DNA of 64,000 nucleotides from Flavobacterium magnum (GTDB lineage: Bacteria > Bacteroidota > Bacteroidia > Flavobacteriales > Flavobacteriaceae), in the NCBI RefSeq assembly GCF_003055625.1, contig NZ_CP028811.1, positions 1,240,001-1,304,000 on the forward strand, in the 5' to 3' direction. The notes beneath the pieces were generated by a model, which saw nothing but the letters and a program-made list of their open reading frames with translations, had not been told where the DNA came from and searched no databases. This document shows, piece after piece, positions 53,837 to 61,392 of the stretch. Position 1 is the first letter of the stretch, and the number at the start of each line of letters is the position of its first letter. A program made the translations under genes and the position numbers.

Positions 53837-55072
53837 ATGTCAGACTTATTATTACCGCCGGAATTAAGGTACGCAGGAATCATCGAGCAGCGCAAGAACG
53901 AAGACGGGAGTGAGCTTTCCATCCTTAACTTAGGACCTACACACCCGGCTACTCATGGTATTTTCCAGAACATCCTTTTGATGGATGGCGAAAGAATCAT
54001 CGATGGGGAAGGGACCGTGGGATACATCCACCGCGCTTTCGAAAAAATTGCCGAGAACCGCCCGTTTTACCAGATCACGCCGCTGACCGACAGGATGAAC
54101 TATTGTTCTTCGCCGATCAACAATATGGGTTGGTGGATGACTTTGGAAAAAGCACTGGGGATTGAAGTGCCGAAGAGAGCACAGTACCTGCGTGTCATCG
54201 TGATGGAACTGGCGCGTATCGCTGACCACATCATCTGTAATTCCGTCCTGGGTGTTGACACCGGGGCTTTGACAGGCTTCCTCTATGTATTCCAATACAG
54301 GGAAAAGATTTACGAAATTTATGAAGAAATCTGCGGCGCCCGCCTGACCACGAATATGGGAAGGATAGGCGGTTTCGAAAGAGACTGGAGTCCGCTGGCT
54401 TTCGAAAAATTAAATACTTTACTTGAAGAATTTCCACCCATCTGGAGGGAATTCGAAAACCTGCTCACCCGGAACAGGATTTTTATGGACCGTACCATCA
54501 ACGTCGGTCCGATTTCTGCTGAAAAGGCAATCAATTACGGTTTTACGGGCCCGAATTTACGCGCAGCCGGAGTAGATTATGACATCCGCGTGATGCAGCC
54601 GTATTCTTCGTACGAAGATTTTGAATTCAATATCCCGGTCGGAAAATCAGGCGATACGTATGACCGCTTTTGCGTAAGGAATGCGGAAGTCTGGGAAAGT
54701 CTGAGCATTATCAAACAGGCCCTGGCAAAACTGCCCGAGGGCCCTTACCACGCGGACGTGCCAGATTATTACCTGCCTCCGAAAGATGAGGTATACAATA
54801 ATATGGAAGCCCTGATATACCATTTCAAGATTGTGATGGGTGAAATATCCGTTCCGGTTACCGAAGTGTACCATCCGGTGGAAGGCGGAAACGGGGAACT
54901 TGGTTTTTATCTGGTCACCGACGGAAGCCGTACAGCCTACAGGCTGCATTTCCGCAGGCCGTGTTTCATATACTATCAGGCTTTTAACGATATGGTACAG
55001 GGACAGATGCTGTCGGATGCGATTGCCACTTTGTCGAGCCTGAACGTGATTGCCGGAGAATTAGACGCTTAA
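53837..55072 (+). CDS. nuoD: NADH-quinone oxidoreductase subunit D
   Basis: NuoD (49-kDa subunit) lines the quinone-binding site with NuoB. The 411-residue protein has LGPTHPATHGIFQ near the N-terminus, the HRAFEKIAENR segment, and the Tyr/His region near DRMNYCSSPINN. The family's C-terminal GELDA tail is present (VIAGELDA). nuoE starts 3 bases after the stop. Confidence 0.97.
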   Translation: MSDLLLPPELRYAGIIEQRKNEDGSELSILNLGPTHPATHGIFQNILLMDGERIIDGEGTVGYIHRAFEKIAENRPFYQITPLTDRMNYCSSPINNMGWWMTLEKALGIEVPKRAQYLRVIVMELARIADHIICNSVLGVDTGALTGFLYVFQYREKIYEIYEEICGARLTTNMGRIGGFERDWSPLAFEKLNTLLEEFPPIWREFENLLTRNRIFMDRTINVGPISAEKAINYGFTGPNLRAAGVDYDIRVMQPYSSYEDFEFNIPVGKSGDTYDRFCVRNAEVWESLSIIKQALAKLPEGPYHADVPDYYLPPKDEVYNNMEALIYHFKIVMGEISVPVTEVYHPVEGGNGELGFYLVTDGSRTAYRLHFRRPCFIYYQAFNDMVQGQMLSDAIATLSSLNVIAGELDA

Positions 55073-55075
55073 ATT

Positions 55076-55606
55076 ATGGAGAGAACACATTACAAACAGG
55101 ATATCAATATTACTCCCGAGCTTTCGTCCCGTATCGAAGAGCTGTGCAGTCATTATCCTGCTGATAAGAGGAAGTCGGCATTGTTGCCTGTATTGCACGA
55201 AGTCCAGGACGCCCACGACAACTGGCTCAGTATTGAATTGCAGGACAAAGTCGCTGAGATCATTGGCATTAAGCCGGTTGAGGTTTATGAGGTGGTTTCG
55301 TTTTATACGATGTATAACCAGCGGCCTATCGGTAAATTCATGTTTGAATTTTGCCAGACCTCTCCATGCTGCTTAAACGGCGTGGAGAACCTCATGGATT
55401 ATACGTGCAGTAAACTGGGCGTAAAGGTGGGTGAACCGACTGCGGACGGTATGTTTGAGGTGCGGGGCGTGGAATGCCTCGGTGCCTGTGGTTACGCCCC
55501 GATGATGCAACTGGGGGATTTTTATCTTGAGCATCTGAATGAAGAAAAAATCGATCAGCTGATTGTTGATTGCCGCGATAATAAAATCACGTTACACGAT
55601 AAATAA
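55076..55606 (+). CDS. nuoE: NADH-quinone oxidoreductase subunit E
   Basis: NuoE (24-kDa subunit) binds a 2Fe-2S cluster in the NADH dehydrogenase module. The 176-residue protein has a thioredoxin-like fold with cysteines in FCQTSPCCLNG and VECLGACGYAPM. It directly precedes nuoF (1 base between stop and start), its partner in the module. Confidence 0.96.
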   Translation: MERTHYKQDINITPELSSRIEELCSHYPADKRKSALLPVLHEVQDAHDNWLSIELQDKVAEIIGIKPVEVYEVVSFYTMYNQRPIGKFMFEFCQTSPCCLNGVENLMDYTCSKLGVKVGEPTADGMFEVRGVECLGACGYAPMMQLGDFYLEHLNEEKIDQLIVDCRDNKITLHDK

Positions 55607-55607
55607 T

Positions 55608-56972
55608 ATGTCACAAAAAATATTATTAGACAAGATTAACGTTCCGGGTATAAAAACCTATGAAGTGTATCGCCGTGAGGGTGGTTATGCTTCTGTGGAA
55701 AAAGCACTGAAAATGACTCCGGATGAGGTCGTGGAAGAAGTCAAAACTTCCGGACTTCGCGGTCGCGGCGGTGCGGGCTTCCCTGCCGGCATGAAATGGA
55801 GTTTTATCGATAAGAAATCAGGAAAGCCAAGGCACTTGGTTTGTAACGCCGATGAATCAGAGCCGGGCACCTTTAAGGACCGCTTCCTGATGGAGTACAT
55901 TCCGCACCTTTTGATTGAGGGGATGATTACGTCGAGTTATGCGCTTGGTGCGAATTTATCATACATCTACATCCGTGGCGAATACATGTGGGTTTACAAA
56001 ATCCTCGAAAGGGCGATTGCCGAAGCCAAAAATGCCGGATGGCTGGGTAAAAACATCCAGGGTTCAGGATATGACCTTGATTTATATGTGCATTGCGGTG
56101 CCGGCGCTTACATCTGTGGCGAAGAGACCGCTTTGATTGAATCGTTGGAAGGAAAACGCGGCAATCCAAGGATCAAGCCGCCATTTCCTGCTGTTTCGGG
56201 ACTTTGGGCCAATCCAACCGTGGTAAATAATGTGGAAACCATTGCGGCAGTGCCGTGGATCGTGAACAATTCCGGAGCAGAATATGCAAAAATCGGTATT
56301 GGGAGATCGACAGGAACCAAGTTGATTTCTGCTTCAGGGCATATCAAAAATCCGGGGGTTTATGAAATTGAGTTGGGCTTAAGCGTCTACGAATTCATGA
56401 ATTCTGATGAATATCTGGGCGGAATGAGTTCTGACCGTCCGTTGAAGGCATTTGTGCCTGGTGGAAGTTCTGTACCTGTATTACCTGCCAATCTGATTTA
56501 TAAAACCGCGAATGGAGAAGACCGTCTGATGACTTATGAAAGTTTAAGCGATGGTGGTTTTGCCACAGGTTCGATGCTGGGCTCAGGTGGGTTTATTGTG
56601 TACAATGACACCTCATGTATTGTAAGAAACACATGGAATTTCTCGAGATTTTATCATCACGAAAGTTGTGGGCAATGTTCACCATGCCGTGAAGGAACAG
56701 GCTGGCTTGAAAAAGTATTACACCGTATCGAAACAGGAACAGGAAGGGAAGAAGATATTGATTTGCTGTGGGACATCCAAAGCAAAATTGAAGGGAATAC
56801 GATTTGCCCGTTGGGTGATGCTGCGGCATGGCCGGTGGCAGCTGCGATACGCCATTTCAGGGAGGAATTCGAATACCATGTCCGTTTCCCGGAGAAGATT
56901 AAGAACAGGGACCATTTTGTCACCGAACCGTTTGAACAGGTGAAGCATTTGGTTTCCAAAGAATTAATTTAA
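55608..56972 (+). CDS. nuoF: NADH-quinone oxidoreductase subunit F
   Basis: NuoF binds NADH, FMN and a 4Fe-4S cluster and is where electrons enter Complex I. The 454-residue protein has the FMN/NADH motifs GLRGRGGAGFPAGMKW and NADESEPGTFKDR, and the cluster motif ESCGQCSPCREG. The ATG at 55608 (MSQKILLDK) was chosen; upstream in-frame codons overlap nuoE. In other genomes nuoG follows directly; here an FkbM-type gene lies between. Confidence 0.97.
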   Translation: MSQKILLDKINVPGIKTYEVYRREGGYASVEKALKMTPDEVVEEVKTSGLRGRGGAGFPAGMKWSFIDKKSGKPRHLVCNADESEPGTFKDRFLMEYIPHLLIEGMITSSYALGANLSYIYIRGEYMWVYKILERAIAEAKNAGWLGKNIQGSGYDLDLYVHCGAGAYICGEETALIESLEGKRGNPRIKPPFPAVSGLWANPTVVNNVETIAAVPWIVNNSGAEYAKIGIGRSTGTKLISASGHIKNPGVYEIELGLSVYEFMNSDEYLGGMSSDRPLKAFVPGGSSVPVLPANLIYKTANGEDRLMTYESLSDGGFATGSMLGSGGFIVYNDTSCIVRNTWNFSRFYHHESCGQCSPCREGTGWLEKVLHRIETGTGREEDIDLLWDIQSKIEGNTICPLGDAAAWPVAAAIRHFREEFEYHVRFPEKIKNRDHFVTEPFEQVKHLVSKELI

Positions 56973-56997
56973 GAATAGTACATTAATTCAGAGCCAC

Positions 56998-57711
56998 TTG
57001 ATACGATTTATTAAGGATTTTTTATATAGAAGAGGATACAAAATCAATAAGGTCAGTACGTTGGCTTTGCTTCATGAGGATTATTTAAAGGCAGTGTCAG
57101 GCTACATAAGGAAGAATCCGGTTTTGTTTGATGTTGGGGCTAATGTGGGGCAAACGGTAAGTAAGTTCAAAGTCGTTTTTCCAACGTCAGAAATCCATAG
57201 TTTCGAACCGAGTAAGGTATGTTTTGATGTTTTAAAGGATAGCCATAAGAGCACACATAATTTGGTCTTAAATAATGTGGCTGTTGGTTCTGAAAAAGGG
57301 TCATTAGATTTTAATGAGTATTCGTGGAGTAGTTTAAATTCTTTGCTCAAAAGATCTTTTACAAAATCGGAGCTGATTGACAGCTATAAGGTAGATGTCA
57401 TAACGATTGATGAGTATTGCAAAAGCAACAGCATATTTAAAATAGATTTATTAAAAACAGATACGGAAGGCTATGAGCTACAGGTGTTGAAGGGAGCCAG
57501 CCAAATGATGGATGAAAATAGGATTCAATTTGTGTATGTTGAAGTCTTCTTCTACGAAAATTATATAGGCCAGTCGTCGTTTGGAGACGTGTATAATTAT
57601 TTATCGGGAAAAGGATTTAATTTTGTGAGATTTTACGCATTTGAATACACCGGAGAAGGATTGGCATCACGAACAGATGCATTATTTATAAATAAGAATT
57701 TTATTAATTGA
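56998..57711 (+). CDS. FkbM family methyltransferase inserted in the nuo operon
   Basis: The 237-residue product has the SAM-binding start LFDVGANVGQTVSKF near residue 44, the IHSFEPSKVCFDVL segment, and the FkbM hallmark DLLKTDTEGYELQVLKGA near 151. FkbM enzymes make O-methyl groups on sugars, lipids or natural products; the substrate here is unknown. It starts at TTG 56998, 25 bases after nuoF, and ends 35 bases before nuoG, in the same direction. By eye its DNA is AT-rich (sampled lines about 27-42% G+C, against about 53% in nuoF), which suggests recent transfer. No Complex I role is known. Confidence 0.9.
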   Translation: MIRFIKDFLYRRGYKINKVSTLALLHEDYLKAVSGYIRKNPVLFDVGANVGQTVSKFKVVFPTSEIHSFEPSKVCFDVLKDSHKSTHNLVLNNVAVGSEKGSLDFNEYSWSSLNSLLKRSFTKSELIDSYKVDVITIDEYCKSNSIFKIDLLKTDTEGYELQVLKGASQMMDENRIQFVYVEVFFYENYIGQSSFGDVYNYLSGKGFNFVRFYAFEYTGEGLASRTDALFINKNFIN

Positions 57712-57746
57712 ATCTGATTTAGGTTAGAGGACAATAAGATATAAAA

Positions 57747-58790
57747 ATGAAAGTAACCATAGACGGTCAAGCCATTGAAGTAGAACCAGGGACAACCATC
57801 CTGCAGGCTGCGCGTATGATCGGTGGGGAATCTGTCCCGCCGGCCATGTGCTACTATTCGAAGTTAAAAGGAAGCGGCGGAAAATGCCGTTGCTGCCTTG
57901 TCGAGGTTTCCAAAGGAAGCGAAGCCGACCCACGTCCGATGCCGAAATTGATGGCTTCCTGCGTTACCGGCTGTATGGACGGTATGGAAGTGAACAGCAA
58001 ATCGTCGCCAAGGGTGGAAGAAGCAAGAAAATCGGTAACGGAATTCCTGTTGATCAATCACCCGCTGGATTGCCCTGTGTGTGACCAGGCCGGGGAATGC
58101 GACCTGCAGAACCTAAGCTTCAAGCACGGAAAATCAAAAACGCGTTTTATCGAAGAGAAAAGGACATTCGAGCCCGAAAATATCGGCCCGAACATCCAGC
58201 TGCATATGAACCGTTGCATCCTTTGCTACCGCTGTGTGATGGTTGCCGATCAATTGACAGACAACCGCGTGCATGGCGTCATGGATCGTGGGGATCATTC
58301 CAATATTTCGACCTGTATTTCAAAAGCCATTGACAACGAGTTTTCAGGAAACATGATCGACGTGTGTCCTGTCGGTGCTTTAACCGATAAAACTTTCCGT
58401 TTTAAATCGCGGGTTTGGTTCAATAAACCATACAATGCGCACAGGAATTGTACGAAGTGTTGCGGGAAAACCACAGTCTGGATGTTTGGGAATGAAATCC
58501 AAAGGGTCACCGGAAGGAAAGATGAATTCCACGAAGTAGAAGAATTCATCTGCAACGAATGCCGTTTTGACCACAAAGACCCGAAAGACTGGGTGATTGA
58601 AGGGCCACGGAAATTCGAAAAAGATTCGGTAATCAACCAGAATAACTATACCAGGGATTTGGATACGGTGGTAATCGACACTGAGAAAAATATCCTTAAG
58701 GGCCGTGACCAGGACCGAAAGAAAATCAGTATGCCGTCTGTACCGCTGAAACCGGAAGAGCAGGATGCATTTAAACATGGCAATATTTAA
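57747..58790 (+). CDS. nuoG: NADH-quinone oxidoreductase subunit G (short form)
   Basis: NuoG holds 2Fe-2S and 4Fe-4S clusters in the peripheral arm. The 347-residue protein has the 2Fe-2S site (MCYYSKL...GGKCRCCLVEV), CPVCDQAGECDLQ, the CILCYRC motif, and CTKC...CNECRFD. It stops where longer NuoG proteins continue into a molybdopterin-oxidoreductase-like domain of some 400 or more residues; that domain is absent. Short forms of about this size are usual in flavobacteria as far as I recall, so this is probably not a truncation. nuoH starts 3 bases after the stop. Confidence 0.94.
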   Translation: MKVTIDGQAIEVEPGTTILQAARMIGGESVPPAMCYYSKLKGSGGKCRCCLVEVSKGSEADPRPMPKLMASCVTGCMDGMEVNSKSSPRVEEARKSVTEFLLINHPLDCPVCDQAGECDLQNLSFKHGKSKTRFIEEKRTFEPENIGPNIQLHMNRCILCYRCVMVADQLTDNRVHGVMDRGDHSNISTCISKAIDNEFSGNMIDVCPVGALTDKTFRFKSRVWFNKPYNAHRNCTKCCGKTTVWMFGNEIQRVTGRKDEFHEVEEFICNECRFDHKDPKDWVIEGPRKFEKDSVINQNNYTRDLDTVVIDTEKNILKGRDQDRKKISMPSVPLKPEEQDAFKHGNI

Positions 58791-58793
58791 CGG

Positions 58794-59846
58794 ATGGAGA
58801 GCAGCATAATCATAGAGAAAAGTATTTTCATCTTCGTCATCTTCGGACTGACGATGCTGATGGCGATGTATTCTACCTGGGCGGAGCGTAAAGTAGCGGC
58901 CTGGCTTCAGGACCGTATCGGGCCAAACCGTGCGGGACCGTGGGGACTACTCCAGCCATTGGCGGACGGGTTGAAATTATTTTCGAAAGAAGAGTTTTTA
59001 CCGGATACACCCAATAAATTCCTGTTCGTCGCAGGGCCGGCCATCTCGATGAGTGTGGCATTGATGACCAGCGCGGTAATCCCGTGGGGCGATAAGCTCG
59101 AAATGTTCGGAAGGACGGTGGTGTTGCAGGCTACAGATATCGATGTGGCCCTGTTGTACATTTTCGGTGTGCTTTCGGTGGGTGTTTACGGCATTATGAT
59201 TGGCGGCTGGGCATCAAATAATAAGTTCTCGCTGATGAGTGCCATGCGTGCCGCATCGCAGATGATCTCTTACGAAGTCGCGATGGGATTGTCGATTATC
59301 GCCTTGTTGATGATGACCGGAACGCTGAGCCTCCGCGAAATTGCCGCAGGGCAGCAAGGCATGAACTGGAACGTGTTTTACCAGCCGGTCGGCTTTATTA
59401 TCTTTTTGGTGTGTTCGTTTGCGGAAACCAACCGTACTCCGTTTGACCTTGCGGAATGTGAGGCTGAACTTATCGGTGGGTATCATACGGAATATTCGTC
59501 GATGCGTATGGGATTCTATTTGTTTGCAGAATACGCAAGTATGTTTATCTCTTCGACGATTTTAGCAGTGCTGTATTTCGGGGCGTATAACTATCCGGGC
59601 ATGTCCTGGGCGTTGGAGAACTGGGGCGTCAATGCGGCCAACCTTATCGGGTTCGGCGTATTGTTTGCAAAGATCTGTTTCTTCATTTTCTTTTACATGT
59701 GGGTAAGGTGGACGATTCCGAGGTTCCGTTATGACCAGTTGATGCGTCTGGGATGGCAGGGACTGATCCCGATTGCGATCGTGAATATTTTCATCACGGG
59801 CATCGTGATGTTGTGGCCGGAAATCATGTCGGCACTGGGAATGTAA
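58794..59846 (+). CDS. nuoH: NADH-quinone oxidoreductase subunit H
   Basis: NuoH is the membrane subunit beside the quinone chamber. The 350-residue protein has about eight helices and the motifs AERKVAAWLQDRIGPNRAGP near residue 31, FAETNRTPFDLAECEAELI near 206, and GGYHTEYSSMRMG. A repeat element of about 120 bases fills the 151-base gap to nuoI, the longest gap in the operon. Confidence 0.97.
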   Translation: MESSIIIEKSIFIFVIFGLTMLMAMYSTWAERKVAAWLQDRIGPNRAGPWGLLQPLADGLKLFSKEEFLPDTPNKFLFVAGPAISMSVALMTSAVIPWGDKLEMFGRTVVLQATDIDVALLYIFGVLSVGVYGIMIGGWASNNKFSLMSAMRAASQMISYEVAMGLSIIALLMMTGTLSLREIAAGQQGMNWNVFYQPVGFIIFLVCSFAETNRTPFDLAECEAELIGGYHTEYSSMRMGFYLFAEYASMFISSTILAVLYFGAYNYPGMSWALENWGVNAANLIGFGVLFAKICFFIFFYMWVRWTIPRFRYDQLMRLGWQGLIPIAIVNIFITGIVMLWPEIMSALGM

Positions 59847-59859
59847 ATTTGAGTACAAG

Positions 59860-59980
59860 CGCCTAGCCCCGATAGCAGCGGAAATCCTTTTTGGATTACC
59901 CGGAGCGCAGCGGAGGGAAATCTTCCACGCAGTGCAACGGAGTGGCAAAAAGATTGCAGCGGATAGCGGGAATAGCTTCA
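59860..59980 (+). repeat. Dispersed hairpin repeat, copy D, inside the nuo operon
   Basis: The outer arms match the family (CCTAGCCCCGATAGCAGCGG plus AATCC and TTTTT; AAAAAGATTGCAGCGGATAGCGGGAATAGCTTC). The central hairpin is longer than in the other copies and contains further repeated segments (GCGCAGCGGAGGG, GCAGTGCAACGGAGTGG). It lies between nuoH and nuoI and will be in the operon RNA. Confidence 0.82.
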
Positions 59981-59997
59981 AATAAAAAAAATATAAA

Positions 59998-60543
59998 ATG
60001 TCAATAGAAACGATTTCATTATCGGGCAGGAAAAAAGAGGTTTCCGACAAAAAGATGACTTTTTGGGAGAGCCTGTACCTGGTAGCGATTGTAAAGGGGC
60101 TGTTCATCACGATCAGGCACCTTTTTACAAGGAAAGTGACCGTAAAATATCCGGAGCAGGTACGCGAGAGAAGTAAAGTCTACCGTGGGCAGCATTTGCT
60201 GAAACGCGACGAACAGGGAAGGGAAAATTGCACGGCCTGTGGGCTTTGTGCTTTGTCATGCCCGGCCGAAGCCATCACGATGACCGCTGCAGAGCGCAAA
60301 CCGGAAGAAAAGCACCTGTACCGCGAAGAAAAATATGCGTCAGTATATGAAATCAATATGCTGCGTTGCATTTTCTGCGGACTGTGTGAAGAAGCCTGTC
60401 CGAAAGATGCGATTTACCTGACCGAATCAAAGGTGCTCGTGCCATCGCAATATCAGCGTGAGGATTTTATCTTCGGGAAACACAAACTGGTGATGCCGCT
60501 CACGCAGGCGATGCAGAATGCCCAACTTAAAAACGCGAACTGA
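59998..60543 (+). CDS. nuoI: NADH-quinone oxidoreductase subunit I
   Basis: NuoI carries two 4Fe-4S clusters of the TYKY type between NuoG and NuoB. The 181-residue protein has CTACGLCALSCPAEAI and CIFCGLCEEACPKDAI, each with the ferredoxin CxxCxxCxxxCP pattern. The start ATG at 59998 follows a repeat element. Its stop overlaps nuoJ by one base. Confidence 0.97.
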   Translation: MSIETISLSGRKKEVSDKKMTFWESLYLVAIVKGLFITIRHLFTRKVTVKYPEQVRERSKVYRGQHLLKRDEQGRENCTACGLCALSCPAEAITMTAAERKPEEKHLYREEKYASVYEINMLRCIFCGLCEEACPKDAIYLTESKVLVPSQYQREDFIFGKHKLVMPLTQAMQNAQLKNAN

Positions 60544-61067
60544 TGGCGACAGCTTTACTGATATTTTACATCCTTTCTGCCGTCACGCTGGCCAGCGCAT
60601 TTTTGACGATTTATTCCAGAAACCCAATTCACAGTGCGATTTACCTCGTCATCTGTTTTTTCTCGATTGCTGGCCATTATCTGTTGCTTAATGCGCAGTT
60701 CCTGGCGATTGTGCATGTCATCGTGTATTCCGGGGCGATTATGATCCTGTTCCTGTTTACGGTGATGCTGATGAACCTGAACAAGGAAGATGAAGTGCAT
60801 AAGCCACGGATGGCGCGTTTTGTGGCCATTACGCTTTTCGGGATCATGTGTGTGATATTGATTGCGCTGTTTATGAATTCGAAGCCTGTTTCCGATATCT
60901 ACATTCAGGAAAACACCGACTATCAATCGATTAAGGTGTTGGGCCGTGTGCTGCTTGACGGAAAAGAGGGCTATATGGTGCCGTTTGAATTCGCTTCGGT
61001 ATTGTTGCTGGTTGCGATGATCGGAACGGTATTGTTGTCTAAAAAAGAAATAACCGAAAAAAAATAA
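60543..61067 (+). CDS. nuoJ: NADH-quinone oxidoreductase subunit J
   Basis: NuoJ is a five-helix membrane subunit of Complex I. The 174-residue protein has the typical N-terminal helix pair ([19 protein letters not shown]), [23 protein letters not shown] with the pi-bulge helix, and a C-terminal helix ([18 protein letters not shown]). It overlaps nuoI by one base (TGATG) and is followed by nuoK one base later. Confidence 0.96.
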   Translation: MATALLIFYILSAVTLASAFLTIYSRNPIHSAIYLVICFFSIAGHYLLLNAQFLAIVHVIVYSGAIMILFLFTVMLMNLNKEDEVHKPRMARFVAITLFGIMCVILIALFMNSKPVSDIYIQENTDYQSIKVLGRVLLDGKEGYMVPFEFASVLLLVAMIGTVLLSKKEITEKK

Positions 61068-61068
61068 G

Positions 61069-61389
61069 ATGCAGAATATATTAGAACAGATAGGCATACA
61101 GAATTATATTTTCCTTTCGGCAATCTTATTCTGCCTGGGTGTTTTCGGGGTGTTGTACCGCCGGAATGCGATTATCGTTTTCATGTCGATTGAAATCATG
61201 CTGAACGCGGTGAATTTGTTGTTCGTTGCTTTTTCAACGTATCATCAGGACGCCCAGGGACAGGTTTTTGTGTTTTTCTCGATGGCTGTTGCCGCTGCGG
61301 AAGTCGCCGTAGGATTGGCCATCGTGGTGTCTATTTTCAGAAATGTAGGCTCGATCGATGTGGCTTACCTTAAAAAATTAAAAGGATAA
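61069..61389 (+). CDS. nuoK: NADH-quinone oxidoreductase subunit K
   Basis: NuoK is a three-helix antiporter-like subunit. The 106-residue protein has the conserved acidic residues in the second helix ([19 protein letters not shown]) and the third helix ([19 protein letters not shown]), as expected for proton translocation. nuoL starts 3 bases after the stop. Confidence 0.96.
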   Translation: MQNILEQIGIQNYIFLSAILFCLGVFGVLYRRNAIIVFMSIEIMLNAVNLLFVAFSTYHQDAQGQVFVFFSMAVAAAEVAVGLAIVVSIFRNVGSIDVAYLKKLKG

Positions 61390-61392
61390 TTA

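Noticed and set aside
57747..58790. nuoG as a truncated pseudogene
   Set aside because: The reading frame is intact, all cluster motifs are present, and the next gene starts 3 bases later; the short form is more likely natural.
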